NCBI RefSeq assembly: GCF_002305895.1
Contig: NZ_CP022203.1
Coordinates: forward strand, 1-64,000
Direction of reading: 5' to 3'
Length of the DNA: 64,000 nt
Source: Corallococcus macrosporus DSM 14697
Lineage (GTDB): Bacteria; Myxococcota; Myxococcia; Myxococcales; Myxococcaceae
This document shows positions 38,067 to 46,509 of the stretch, one piece after another. How positions within the stretch are numbered: position 1 is the first letter of the stretch; each line of letters begins with the position of its first letter. The position numbers and the translations under genes were made by a program. Below the pieces are notes generated by a model. That model ran no database searches and was not told the origin of the DNA. It saw only the letters and a list, made by a program, of their open reading frames with translations.

Positions 38067-38486
38067 ATGAAGTGTCGAGCCCTGTTGCTGACGGTGGTGC
38101 TGCTCCCTGGTTGTGTTCTCTTCCAGCGACCCTTCCGGCCGGAACATGCACCCAAGGAGGAGGCGGCGAAGCTTCCCTATCCGCTGTGGCTTCCGTCGGA
38201 AGGCCGAGTGCAGGTGCCGGCGAACCTGGCCGCCGCCATCGGACTCGCGATGGACGACATGCTTCCTCGGGATGTGAAGCCTCCTCGCGACGCCACGCCG
38301 GATGATGTGTGCCTCCACCGCCGCGACTCCTATGATGTCGAGGCGGCTCCCCTGAACGAAGAGGTCGTCCTCGTCCGCTTCCTGGTGAAGGAGGGCGCAT
38401 GTCGCAGTGAAGGAGCCACCGCGACCGAGGCAGCCACGTACGCCATTGACGTACGGGGCTGGCGCATCCTCGCCGTCCAGCGATAG
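38067..38486 (+). CDS. Small lipoprotein, possible immunity partner
   Basis: A 139-residue lipoprotein (lipobox LLPGC at about 16). After the signal it is soluble: YPLWLPSEGRVQVPANLAAAIGLAMDDM, then beta strands ending YAIDVRGWRILAVQR. No known family recognised. GGAG lies 6 bases before ATG 38067 and the gene follows the DUF4329-like lipoprotein gene by only 9 bases, so both are on one transcript. An immunity protein placed in the same compartment as its toxin is a reasonable inference, not shown. Confidence 0.65.
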   Translation: MKCRALLLTVVLLPGCVLFQRPFRPEHAPKEEAAKLPYPLWLPSEGRVQVPANLAAAIGLAMDDMLPRDVKPPRDATPDDVCLHRRDSYDVEAAPLNEEVVLVRFLVKEGACRSEGATATEAATYAIDVRGWRILAVQR

Positions 38487-38496
38487 GCGCGCCGGC

Positions 38497-39225
38497 TCAA
38501 CCCGCGAGCGGCAGCCCGCCCGTCTTCTCCATCAGGTCCTTCGCGGTGGCCCAGCCGAGCAACCCCGTGGAGGACTTCACCAGGTAGAGGTAGCCCTCGC
38601 CCTTGCGGCTCGATGGCGACGCGGCGAGCACTTGAATCGTGGAGCCCTGCGCCAGCGTGGCGACAACCTTCTTGTCCGTGCGGCTGCGCGCCAGGGGGAA
38701 CGACTGCTTCACCGTGGCCTCGACGCCCACGGCGTACAGGTCCTGCGGCACCTCGGACACCTTGCCCGTCTTCGCGTCCAGCACGTACTTGTCGCGCCGG
38801 TTCCAGAAGCCCTGCCACGAATCGGACAGGATGATGCCGTTGCCCCTGGCCTCGGTGAGCGCGGGCACGGTGCCCAGCAGCTTCAGCGCCTTGCCGTCGA
38901 AGCCGTAGATGAACGAGCGCTGGTCGTAGTCCGTCTGCCCGGTGCGCACCACCAGCTCCTTGCGCGAGTCCCGGCTGTCCAGGTCCACGATGAACACGCC
39001 CGCGGGTTCATTGTCATCACCGGGGCCGCGGAGGGTGGCGCCGCCCGCCTTGAGGACGAACTCGTTCTTCGGCGCGTCGAACTGGATGGACACGGCCTCG
39101 GGCTTGCCGTCTCCGTTCAGGTCCACCGACGCGGACTTCACGGGCGCGGCGTCGTCCGCGATGGCCAGCGGCGCGGTCAGCAGGGAGCAGGTCATCACCG
39201 CCAGCACGTGCGCGTTCGTCTTCAT
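38497..39225 (-). CDS. Secreted protein with FG-GAP-like and SH3-type regions
   Basis: A 242-residue protein with a signal peptide ending LAIADD near 24. It continues with an FG-GAP-like start (SVDLNGDGKPEAVSIQFD; DxNxDGxxE calcium-loop pattern). The C-terminal 75 residues look like a bacterial SH3 domain (FPLARSRTDKKVVATLAQGSTIQVLA ... STGLLGWATAKDL), a fold that binds peptidoglycan or cell-wall peptides. ATG 39225 with GAGGA 7 bases upstream. Likely periplasmic or surface; role unknown. Convergent with the lipoprotein pair. Confidence 0.75.
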   Translation of the reverse strand: MKTNAHVLAVMTCSLLTAPLAIADDAAPVKSASVDLNGDGKPEAVSIQFDAPKNEFVLKAGGATLRGPGDDNEPAGVFIVDLDSRDSRKELVVRTGQTDYDQRSFIYGFDGKALKLLGTVPALTEARGNGIILSDSWQGFWNRRDKYVLDAKTGKVSEVPQDLYAVGVEATVKQSFPLARSRTDKKVVATLAQGSTIQVLAASPSSRKGEGYLYLVKSSTGLLGWATAKDLMEKTGGLPLAG

Positions 39226-39339
39226 CGAGGTCCTCGGTGTCCGTCTCACACGGGCCGCGAAGGCGCGGTCCGGAAGGTCGCGCCCGCATCGTAGCCACAC
39301 CCGTGTGCGCCGCGGCGGCGATTCACCGCGCCGCCCCGC

Positions 39340-39834
39340 TCACCCCCGCCGGCCGAGGCGCCCCCGGAAGTGCGTGTCCAGATAGGCCTCCGCGCGCTCG
39401 TAGGTGGCCAGGTCCGCCGAGGACAGGGGGCCGCCGTGCTCGGGCAGGTTCGCGCGCCGGGCCCGTTGCAACACGGAGCGCGGCGCGCCTTCCGCGGCAG
39501 GCGCCAGCGTCCGCGCCACGGCGTCCACCCGCGCATGGGCCTCGTCCACCACCGCGAGCGCCTCCTCCAGGGAGACCTCCTTCTCCGCCAGCGCGGCGAA
39601 GAGTTGGCAGTGATAACGCCGGCAGCTCGCCGGACGGTCCGTGTAGACGGTGCACGCGCGCCCATCCAACGCCGAGCAGTGCTGCATCAGGGCAGGGGTG
39701 CCATCCGTGCGCGAGCCGACCGCCAGCCCGCGCCGCCGCAGCGCCAGGGCCTCCTCCGGCTGGAGCGACACATGGGTGAAGAGGGTCCCGTCACAGCACA
39801 TGCCGCAACGAAGGCAGAGGGTGTTGAGCGGCAT
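39340..39834 (-). CDS. YkgJ-family cysteine-cluster protein
   Basis: A 164-residue protein with the YkgJ cluster: CLRCGMCCDGTLF at the N-terminus, and later CSALDGRACTVYTDRPASCRRYHC. Members are thought to bind zinc or an iron-sulfur cluster; the function is not known. The C-terminal helices are charged. No partner gene in the same direction nearby. Confidence 0.85.
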   Translation of the reverse strand: MPLNTLCLRCGMCCDGTLFTHVSLQPEEALALRRRGLAVGSRTDGTPALMQHCSALDGRACTVYTDRPASCRRYHCQLFAALAEKEVSLEEALAVVDEAHARVDAVARTLAPAAEGAPRSVLQRARRANLPEHGGPLSSADLATYERAEAYLDTHFRGRLGRRG

Positions 39835-40116
39835 CGTCCCTCCCTAACCCGCTGAAGGAAGGCGTTCCATCGCGGCGAGCAGCCGGCCGAGCCTTCATCT
39901 GCCCTCTCGTCGGAAAGGGCCTCGAAAGTGGGCCGCGTCGTGGGTGCAGGGGGACCCGATGGGAGGCTGACATACATCCATGAAAAATAAGACATCCAGA
40001 CCTGTCCTGGAGAGCAGCTTACGCATGGCTCTTTCGTGCCCACGCTTCCAGTGAGAATTCTCAAGTTTCGCACCTGTGAAGCCGTACAATCGGCGGCCTT
40101 GGACAACGGAGCTGTC

Positions 40117-42156
40117 ATGCAGACGGACACGCTGGAAGGGTTGAGCGGCCGGGCGTCGATGCTCGGTTACAGGATGGGGACGGAACTGACGGCGGTGGCG
40201 TCGTTCGGGAACCTCCAGGCGCCGTGCCGGTTGGTGCAGCTCTCGTTGGAGCACCTGACGCTGAACCTGGGCACGCAGGCGGCGCCGAAGCCGGGCGAGA
40301 CGGCCTCGGTGGTGCTGGGCCATGGCGAGCGCTGGGCCACCGCGCTGGACGCGGAGGTCATGGACGTGCGCGGCGCGCCGGAGGTGAGCCTGCGCTTCCT
40401 GGCGCCGCCGCTGGACGCGGGCCGCCGCATCGTCTCCGTGCTGGAGGCCCTGCGCGACAACGGCCTGCTGCTCCCGCCGGAGACACGGCCCGTGTGGAAG
40501 GAGCGCATCGACCATCCCGACCGCGTGCGGCGCATCTGTGACGCGCTGGTGGGCCGGCAGGCGCGCGGCATGGCCCGGGCCGCGGATGGCCGCAAGGTGC
40601 CGGTGACGGCCGCGTCCTTCGACGCGCACGAGGGCCTCTTGGGCTGGCGCTTCGAGGGCGAACTGCCCGCCCAGCCCTTCACCCTGGAGGCCTTCGGGTA
40701 CAGCAGCGTGGTGCACCTGGAGGTGAGCGAGGCGCGCGAGGCGTCCGGGCTCGTCGTCATGCCGCTGCCCCGGGAGCTGGTGCGCTACCGCCACCGCTGG
40801 CTGCGGCGCGCGGCGCCCAGCCGTCCCTGCACGCTGTCGTTCGACCATCCGCTGTGGCCGCAGGTGCATGTGCGGCGGCAGGTGGTGGACCTGTCCTATG
40901 AGGGCATCGCCTTCCTGACGGAGCCGGGCGAGGACCTGCTGTACCCCGGCCTGCGCCAGCCCGTGCTGGAGGTGGTGACGGAGGGCATGGCGCCGGTGCG
41001 GCTGCGCGCGGAGGTGCGCAACATCTCCAGCACCGCGGCGGGCCGCCGCTGCGGCATGTCCGTGCGTCCCCTGGATGCCTCGGGCGCGCAGGCGTGGCGC
41101 GCGCTGGTGGAGTCTCAGATGCACCCGGCCACACAGGTGGAGGGCGACTGGAACGACGCCACCTGGAAGCTCTTCGACGGCTCGGGGTACTTCCGGCTGC
41201 CGGGCAAGGCACCGGAGGACTTCGAGGACGCGCACCCCCGCTTCGACGCCACGCTGGCGCGGCTGGAGGGCCGCACGCGGCTGGGCTACCGGGTGGTGCA
41301 CCCGGAGGGCCAGTCGGTGGGCGCCACGCTGTCGGTGGTGAAGCCGTATGAAGGGAGCTGGATGGCGCACCAGCTCGCGCGGCAGCCGGTGAAGGGCAGC
41401 CGCACGTCGGCGCGCGAGGCGCTGCGCGACATCTACCTGCGCGGCTACGAGCCCACGCAGGTGGACCCGGAGGTGAAGTGGTTCTTCGCCTTCTGCGAGG
41501 CGCGCGTGCGCTGGGTGCGCTTCACCAAGTTCGACTTCGCCACCTGGTACGAGCACACGGGCCAGACGTGCCTGGTGCCCTTCCAGTTGATGGAGGCGGA
41601 GGTGGACGGCGCCTGGGAGATTCCCGCGGGCATCGAGGTGGGCACGCCCACCGAGGCGGAGCGCGAGGCCTTCTTCGACCAGGTGGCGCGCACGCGTCCC
41701 CTGGCCTACCGCGAGGCGCTGGACCTGGTGCCGGAGCGCTTCGACCTGAAGCGCGCGAAGGAGCGCTGGGGCGAGGCGGGGCTGGGCCGCGAGCGCGAGC
41801 TGGTGGTGGCGCGGCACGAGGGCAAGCCCGTCGTCCTCGCGGTGCTGGAGACGGCGCAGCCGGGCCTCAACCTCTTCAACGTGCTGGACGGCGTGCGGCT
41901 GGTGCCGCTGGTGGACGACGCGACGAAGGAGGCCCAGGACGCCATGGTGGCGCTGCTGGCCCACGCGGCGGACTGGTACCGGGCGCGGGAGCGCAAGGTG
42001 TTCATCCACTACGTGGAGGCGTCCTGCGTGGAGTACGTGGAGCGCGCGTCGCTGGCGGACCTGGGCGAAGGCAAGCTGTGGGTCATCTCCGCCAGCCTGC
42101 TGCCCGAGTTCCTCGAGCACCTCTTCGAAGCCACCACGCCCCCCGCGGGGGCGTAG
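40117..42156 (+). CDS. Large PilZ-domain protein
   Basis: A 679-residue protein. The N-terminal 110 residues resemble a degenerate PilZ barrel. A second PilZ-like domain lies about 225-340, with an RxxxR-like basic run (RYRHRWLRRAAPSR) and DLSYEG matching the D/NxSxxG c-di-GMP motif. The C-terminal half (about 345-670) is a conserved-looking enzyme-like domain with VVARHEGKPVVLAVLE, reminiscent of a GNAT fold, followed by KVFIHYVEAS. GGAG is 5 bases before ATG 40117; an upstream GTG at 40036 is less likely. A cytoplasmic c-di-GMP-regulated protein is the best guess. Confidence 0.75.
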   Translation: MQTDTLEGLSGRASMLGYRMGTELTAVASFGNLQAPCRLVQLSLEHLTLNLGTQAAPKPGETASVVLGHGERWATALDAEVMDVRGAPEVSLRFLAPPLDAGRRIVSVLEALRDNGLLLPPETRPVWKERIDHPDRVRRICDALVGRQARGMARAADGRKVPVTAASFDAHEGLLGWRFEGELPAQPFTLEAFGYSSVVHLEVSEAREASGLVVMPLPRELVRYRHRWLRRAAPSRPCTLSFDHPLWPQVHVRRQVVDLSYEGIAFLTEPGEDLLYPGLRQPVLEVVTEGMAPVRLRAEVRNISSTAAGRRCGMSVRPLDASGAQAWRALVESQMHPATQVEGDWNDATWKLFDGSGYFRLPGKAPEDFEDAHPRFDATLARLEGRTRLGYRVVHPEGQSVGATLSVVKPYEGSWMAHQLARQPVKGSRTSAREALRDIYLRGYEPTQVDPEVKWFFAFCEARVRWVRFTKFDFATWYEHTGQTCLVPFQLMEAEVDGAWEIPAGIEVGTPTEAEREAFFDQVARTRPLAYREALDLVPERFDLKRAKERWGEAGLGRERELVVARHEGKPVVLAVLETAQPGLNLFNVLDGVRLVPLVDDATKEAQDAMVALLAHAADWYRARERKVFIHYVEASCVEYVERASLADLGEGKLWVISASLLPEFLEHLFEATTPPAGA

Positions 42157-42172
42157 TCGCGGGGACGCAGGC

Positions 42173-43129
42173 TCAGCCTTCGTCCTCGTCCGGGTCCGGG
42201 TAGGACTCCAACTCGTCGTCCTCCTCGGCGGCGTGCGCGGGGCCGCGCTTCTTGCCCTTGCCGTCACCGCCGCCCATGTCGAAGTCCGCCGCCACCACGT
42301 ACCACTGGCGGCCCTGCTGGATGCGGCGCAACAGGCGCTCCTGCTCCAGCGCCGCCAGCAGCCGGGCGAAGGTGGAGAAGCCGTGCTCGCGCTCGTCGAA
42401 GTCCGGCTCCTTGCGGACGATGGCTTCCTTGATGAGCGACGGGTTCACCGGACCGGTGGCGCGCGCCAGCATGCTCTGCACCACCTCGCGGGCGATGTCC
42501 GGCACCTCCGTCTTCGACTGCGACTTGCCGCCACCCTGCGCCGCCTTCTCCTTGTCGCCCCGGCCCTTCTCGTCACGCCCTGGGCGGCCGCCGCGCTTGC
42601 CGTGGCCCGCCTCCTCGGCGGACACGCTCTGCCGGCCCTTGTCGCCCTTGTCGGAGCGTGACTGGCGCGGGCGCAGGTAGATGAACTCGTCGCAGGCCTT
42701 CACGAAGAGCGGCGACGTGGACTCCTTCACCGCCAGCCCGATGACGGTGCGGCCGTTCTCACGCAGCTTGTACGCCAGCGGGCAGAAGTCGCTGTCCCCG
42801 GAGCCGATGACGAAGGTGTCGATGCTCTCGCGCGCGTAGCACAGCTCCAGCGCGTCGATGACCAGGCGCATGTCCGCGCCGTTCTTCCCGGCCCGCGTGG
42901 AGGGCGGCACGTCGATGAGCTCCACGCCGAACTCGTGCAGGCGAATCTTGGCCTCGGCGAAGCGGGACCAGTCGCAGTAGGCGCGGCGGAAGACGACCTT
43001 GCCCTTCTCCAGCAGCCGGTCGAGCGAGGGCTGGAGGTCGAAGCTCGCGGAGCTGATGCCCGTGTTGGTGACGAGGTTCTCGAAATCGATGAAGAGGGCG
43101 ATGCGGTGCTCTGCGTTGCGACCGTTCAC
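42173..43129 (-). CDS. NYN (LabA-like) nuclease with OST-HTH/LOTUS domain
   Basis: A 318-residue protein. The NYN/PIN-fold domain covers about 8-160 with the acidic sites FIDFENL, NGADMRLVIDALE and IGSGDSDFCPLAYKL. A charged low-complexity linker follows (KGDKGRQSVSAEEAG, GRDEKGRGDKEKAA), then an OST-HTH/LOTUS domain about 225-285 (VVQSMLARATGPVNPSLIKEAIVRKEP), and an acidic tail (EEDDELESYPDPDEDEG). NYN domains cleave RNA; OST-HTH binds RNA, including G-quadruplexes. GTG 43129 has AGAGG 6 bases upstream. Cytoplasmic RNA processing is likely; substrate unknown. Confidence 0.88.
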   Translation of the reverse strand: MNGRNAEHRIALFIDFENLVTNTGISSASFDLQPSLDRLLEKGKVVFRRAYCDWSRFAEAKIRLHEFGVELIDVPPSTRAGKNGADMRLVIDALELCYARESIDTFVIGSGDSDFCPLAYKLRENGRTVIGLAVKESTSPLFVKACDEFIYLRPRQSRSDKGDKGRQSVSAEEAGHGKRGGRPGRDEKGRGDKEKAAQGGGKSQSKTEVPDIAREVVQSMLARATGPVNPSLIKEAIVRKEPDFDEREHGFSTFARLLAALEQERLLRRIQQGRQWYVVAADFDMGGGDGKGKKRGPAHAAEEDDELESYPDPDEDEG

Positions 43130-43437
43130 GTGCGGCCTCTGCGTGGTGCCGCCTCGAGGGCGGTGGGGAAAAGACGGCGCACCCTAGCCTGAATCGCCTG
43201 AGGGGTGAGGATGCACCCGGTGCGGACCGGCTGAATATCGGACGGTCCGAATGGAGGAGGTGACCCGCCCCCCGCGCGGACAGGGCCAGCGCAAGGGAGA
43301 GCCGGGTGACGGAGAATGTTACGCGGGGGCAAGCCTTGACGCAATACGAGTGAATCGGCAGGGTCGAAGCCGGCCGCTTGCTCAGGCCGAGGGGGAAGCC
43401 GCGTCGTCGACGCCACTTCAGGCTTCAAAGACATTCC
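43130..43437. other. Intergenic region before the split lipoprotein gene
   Basis: 308 bases between divergent genes. It holds an inverted repeat CGGACCG (43223-43229) / CGGTCCG (43243-43249) that could be an operator, and TTGACG (43336) followed at 17 bases by CAGGGT, a weak promoter candidate for the lipoprotein gene. No gene seen. Confidence 0.4.
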
Positions 43438-43634
43438 ATGCTCGATACGAAAAAAGTGGTGCGAATCATCTGTCTGATGTTGCTGGGTACGCTGGGGGGC
43501 TGCGCGCCCAGCTCTGCTGGCGACGCGGTGTCCACGGTCATCACAGACACCCTCGTCGGAGCGCCCGTCGGCGTCACCGTCCGGGTGGCGGCGGGCACGG
43601 CGACCCTGGCGGCCGGCTCCTGGTGCGAGGCGGC

Positions 43635-43643
43635 GCCTGGCAC
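43635..43643 (+). repeat. Left target-site duplication of IS
   Basis: GCCTGGCAC at 43635-43643 recurs at 44908-44916, directly after the right end of the element. The identity extends 3 more bases (CTG) because the element itself begins CTG. A 9-bp duplication fits IS4-family behaviour. Confidence 0.85.
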
Positions 43644-44907
43644 CTGAGAGATCCCCGCATTTGAGCGAGCGGATCGCCAGCCGCCTACTTGACAGCTCCG
43701 TGCAAGGCGGAGTGGTGGGCAGCAGGAGGAGAGGCCATGCTGGTACGCAAGGTGGCCATCAACGAAGAGCAGGTGCGGGCGTTCCTGGAGAACTTGTTCG
43801 AGGAGGACCTGCACGCCAAGCGGGTGCTGTCGCTGTCGCATGCGACGTTGGGCGTGGTGCATGCCGCGTCCTTGTCGGTGCATGCCATTGGCCAGGCCCT
43901 GGCATGGGCCCGAGGCGGCGTGCAGAAGCACGGCATCAAGCAGGTGGACCGGCTGCTGTCCAACGAGGCGGTGGACGTGTGGAAGCTGGCGGCCTCGTGG
44001 GTGCCGTACGTGCTGGCCGAGCGCACCGAAGCGGTGGTAGCGCTGGACTGGACGGACTTCGAGGCCGATGACCACACCACGCTGGTGGCCAGCCTCGTCA
44101 CCTCGCACGGGCGCACCACGCCCCTGCTGTGGCTGACGCTCAAGAAGAGCGCCTTGGCGGGCAACCGGGCTCAGGCGGAGGATGAGCTGCTGCTGCGGTT
44201 GAAGGAGTGCGTGCCTGAAGGGGTGCAGGTGACGATACTGGCGGACCGGGGCTTCGCGGACCAGCGGCTGTATGCCCTTCTGGCCCAAGCGGGCTTCGAG
44301 TACGTGGTGCGCTTCCGCAAGGATGTGCGGGTGGAGGTGGAAGGGGGCCATCAGCGTCCGGCGGCCGAGTGGATACCAGCCAGTGGGCACGCCAAGAAGC
44401 TGACGGAGGTGCACGTGACGGCGGACCGCACGCCGGTGCCCGCGGTGGTGCTGGTGCACCAGAAGGGAATGAAGGAGCCGTGGTGTCTGGCCACCAGCCT
44501 GGGAGCCGCCAGTGCGCGCCAGGTGGTGGACCTCTACGCCCGGCGCTTCTCGTGCGAGGAGACGTTCCGGGACGTCAAGGACTTGAGATTCGGGATGGGG
44601 CTGTCCACGGTGCGCGTGAAGAGTCCCGAGCGGCGCGACAGGCTGCTGCTGGTGAGCGCCCTGGCGCAGGTTCTCCTGACGCTGCTGGGCGCCGCTGGGG
44701 AGAGCCTCGGTATGGAGAAGGGCTTGAAGGCCAACACCGTCAAGACGCGCACCTACTCGCTCTTCCGGCAGGGCTGCATGTATTACCAGGCCATTCCCAT
44801 GATGAAGGAGGAGCGATTGCGGCCTCTCGTCGAGCGCTTCGCGGAACTCCTCCGCCATCACCCTGTCTTCAAAGAAGCACTTGGCTTCATATGAGGGGAT
44901 GGCTCAG
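43644..44907 (+). mobile_element. IS4-family insertion sequence, 1264 bp, intact
   Basis: The ends are imperfect 21-bp inverted repeats: left 43644-43664 (CTGAGAGATCCCCGCATTTGA) and right 44887-44907, matching at 17 of 21 positions. One complete transposase gene fills the element, with its last codons inside the right repeat. Identical 9-bp flanks and an unbroken transposase point to a recent insertion. Confidence 0.88.
43737..44894 (+). CDS. IS4-family DDE transposase
   Basis: A 385-residue transposase. The catalytic Asp residues are in VVALDWTDFE and ILADRGFAD, and the Glu in YARRFSCEETFRDVKD, which fits the IS4 YREK signature (Y-x2-R-x3-E-x6-K) exactly. The N-terminal region is helical and DNA-binding. 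ATG 43737 has a strong AGGAGGAGAGG site upstream; an in-frame TTG at 43689 is less likely. It catalyses cut-and-paste movement of the element. Confidence 0.93.
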   Translation: MLVRKVAINEEQVRAFLENLFEEDLHAKRVLSLSHATLGVVHAASLSVHAIGQALAWARGGVQKHGIKQVDRLLSNEAVDVWKLAASWVPYVLAERTEAVVALDWTDFEADDHTTLVASLVTSHGRTTPLLWLTLKKSALAGNRAQAEDELLLRLKECVPEGVQVTILADRGFADQRLYALLAQAGFEYVVRFRKDVRVEVEGGHQRPAAEWIPASGHAKKLTEVHVTADRTPVPAVVLVHQKGMKEPWCLATSLGAASARQVVDLYARRFSCEETFRDVKDLRFGMGLSTVRVKSPERRDRLLLVSALAQVLLTLLGAAGESLGMEKGLKANTVKTRTYSLFRQGCMYYQAIPMMKEERLRPLVERFAELLRHHPVFKEALGFI

Positions 44908-44916
44908 GCCTGGCAC
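44908..44916 (+). repeat. Right target-site duplication of IS
   Basis: GCCTGGCAC, identical to 43635-43643, immediately outside the right inverted repeat. Confidence 0.85.
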
Positions 44917-45258
44917 CTGCGCCGAGCTCGCGCACACCGTCCTGGCCCTGCGCCCCGCGGTGCTGACGGAGCCCCTCTGGCGGATGGCCGCGGAGCACAC
45001 GAGGGGCAAGCGCAAGTCCACCTGGGACAAGCACACGAAGACGCGCGCGGGCGGCAAGGAGAAGAAGGACGGCCGGATGCGCTTCAGCCACGGCGAGGAC
45101 GACAACAGCAAGGCGAAGAAGGAAGAGGCGCAGCGGAAGAAGGAGGAACAGAAGCGGAAGAAGGAGGAGGCGCGGCTGAAGAAGGAGGAGGCGCGCATCC
45201 AGCGGGAAGCGGACAAGCGGAACAAAGAGGCGAAGCGGAAGTGACGCGGGAGGTCCTC

Positions 45259-45831
45259 GTGGAGAAGACACACGCCACGCTGAGTGACGCGGAGAAGCGC
45301 CGCATCAGCAAGCGAATCGACGCGCTCTTCGCCGAGGCGCAGTGGGGCGAGCTGGACCAGCTCCTCTCCGGCTCCCTGCGGGGCACATCCGATGACCACT
45401 GGCTGCACGTCCGGCGGGCGGACGCCTGGTACGCGCAGGGGAAGTACGCCAGGGCGGAGCGCCTCTTCCAGCAGGTGCTCCGGGCCATGCCGCGGTGTCC
45501 CCTGGCGCGCTGGGGGCTGGCGAACACGCGCATGGCGCGGGGGAACGCGGAGGACGCGCGGAAGCTCTTCCTGTCCCTGGCCCGGCAGAAGCCGGAGGTG
45601 ATGGGCACCGGCGCGTGTGGCGAGGGCGTCCGGTGGGCGCGGGGGCTGGTCGCGGACGCGCACTTCCGGCTGGGCCAGTTGGAGGAACAGGCCGGCGCCA
45701 CGGCCGCGGCCCGGCGCCGCTACCAGGCCTACCTGCGAATCCTCCAGCAGCCGGCGTTCTCCCTCGAAAGCCGGAAGGCGGCGAACACCCGCCTTCGCGC
45801 GCTGGGCCTCCCGAAGCAGGCCCGGCGCTGA
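45259..45831 (+). CDS. TPR-like small protein, possible immunity partner of split lipoprotein
   Basis: About 190 residues, helical. It begins with a helix pair (SDAEKRRISKRIDALFAEAQWGELDQLL) and continues with TPR-like units (HVRRADAWYAQGKYARAERLFQQVLRAMP, ARWGLANTRMARGNAEDARKLFLSLA, VADAHFRLGQLEEQAGATAAARRRYQAYL). No signal peptide. GTG 45259 has GGGAGG 5 bases upstream; GTG 45241, overlapping the stop of the lipoprotein remnant, is an alternative. The close coupling to the split lipoprotein suggests the two work together; the TPR gene itself is intact. Confidence 0.75.
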   Translation: MEKTHATLSDAEKRRISKRIDALFAEAQWGELDQLLSGSLRGTSDDHWLHVRRADAWYAQGKYARAERLFQQVLRAMPRCPLARWGLANTRMARGNAEDARKLFLSLARQKPEVMGTGACGEGVRWARGLVADAHFRLGQLEEQAGATAAARRRYQAYLRILQQPAFSLESRKAANTRLRALGLPKQARR

Positions 45832-46017
45832 GGGCCCGGCGCCTCCGCCTGCTCGCGGCACGTGCGTGGACCCACGGCTCCGCGCGGGCCCCCGGCGCGC
45901 CGCATGGCGCACGGCCCATGGTGCGACGGTACGGCCCGCCCACAGGGCCGCGGCGTCACGTCAGGGCCTAGCTTGTCGGCATCGAGGGGCTCACCGCCCC
46001 TCCAGGAGGAGGACCCC

Positions 46018-46509
46018 ATGAAACGAATGCTTGCTGGGAGCGGGTGGCTCGTCACCATGGCGGCGCTGATGGCGCCAGCGGCCGTGCTGGCCCGTGAGCC
46101 CGTGAGCCCCGCGGGTGAGATCAATGGCTCCGGGAACATGCCAGCCCCGACTGGCCTGGACCAGAACTTCACCAACTTCGGCGCGTCGATGAACATCGAC
46201 CGCTCCAGCAGCGGCAGCCAGCGCAACCTGGACGTGGGCCCCCAGGCCAGCGGCGTGGGCATGCCCATCCGCGAGGTGACGCCGGACCAGGAGGAGATGA
46301 AGCGCCTGTCCGGCAAGGTGCTGAAGCTCAACGGGCAGATGCTCTACCTGGAGACGGAGCCCGGCGCCGTGGTGCCCCTGGACTTGAGCGCGCTGCGCAT
46401 CCGCAAGCAGCCGGAGAAGGGCCAGCGCGTGGTGGCCGTCTACCAGGTGGAGAACACGACGGAGAACGTGGCGCTGGCGCTCGCCGGTGAGGTGCAGCCG
46501 AAGGACTAG
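46018..46509 (+). CDS. Small secreted hypothetical protein
   Basis: A 163-residue protein with a signal peptide ending VLAR near 26 and a strong AGGAGGAGG site before ATG 46018. A Gly/Ser/Asn-rich stretch (NGSGNMPAPTGLDQNFTNFGASMNIDRSSSGSQRN) is followed by a small beta domain (SGKVLKLNGQMLYLETEPGAVVPLDLSALRIRKQPEKGQRVVAVYQVEN) resembling an OB-like or DUF1344-type barrel. Function unknown. Its stop shares bases with the stop of the convergent HAD gene. Confidence 0.75.
   Translation: MKRMLAGSGWLVTMAALMAPAAVLAREPVSPAGEINGSGNMPAPTGLDQNFTNFGASMNIDRSSSGSQRNLDVGPQASGVGMPIREVTPDQEEMKRLSGKVLKLNGQMLYLETEPGAVVPLDLSALRIRKQPEKGQRVVAVYQVENTTENVALALAGEVQPKD

Larger units (their letters stand above)
43438..45244 (+). 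pseudogene. Lipoprotein gene split by an IS4-family element
   Basis: The 5' part (43438-43643) encodes a lipoprotein start: signal with lipobox LGGCA near residue 21, then ITDTLVGAPVGVTV and GSWCEAAPGT. The frame meets a stop only inside the insertion sequence (TGA 43645-43647). The 3' part (44917-45244) resumes exactly in frame once the element and one target duplicate are removed: CAELAHTVLALRPAV, then KRKSTWDKHTKTRAGGKEKK and a long Lys/Glu helix (AKKEEAQRKKEEQKRKK). The restored protein is 177 residues. The WDKHTKTRAGG segment looks like the basic, His-containing tail of small toxin nucleases. The downstream gene overlaps or abuts its stop, as in toxin-immunity cassettes. Confidence 0.85.

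Noticed and set aside
40062-40090. TACAAT at 40085 as a -10 box for the PilZ gene
   Set aside because: No -35 element at 16-18 bases, and the stretch is not otherwise promoter-like.
43223-43249. CGGACCG/CGGTCCG dyad as a riboswitch or terminator
   Set aside because: The stem is only 7 bp with a 13-base loop, no T-tract, and lies too far from either gene for a clear assignment; noted only as a possible operator.
44369-44907. Open frame inside the IS leading into the 3' lipoprotein remnant
   Set aside because: The part within the IS is in a different frame from the transposase and has no protein-like character; only the portion after 44917 belongs to the broken lipoprotein.
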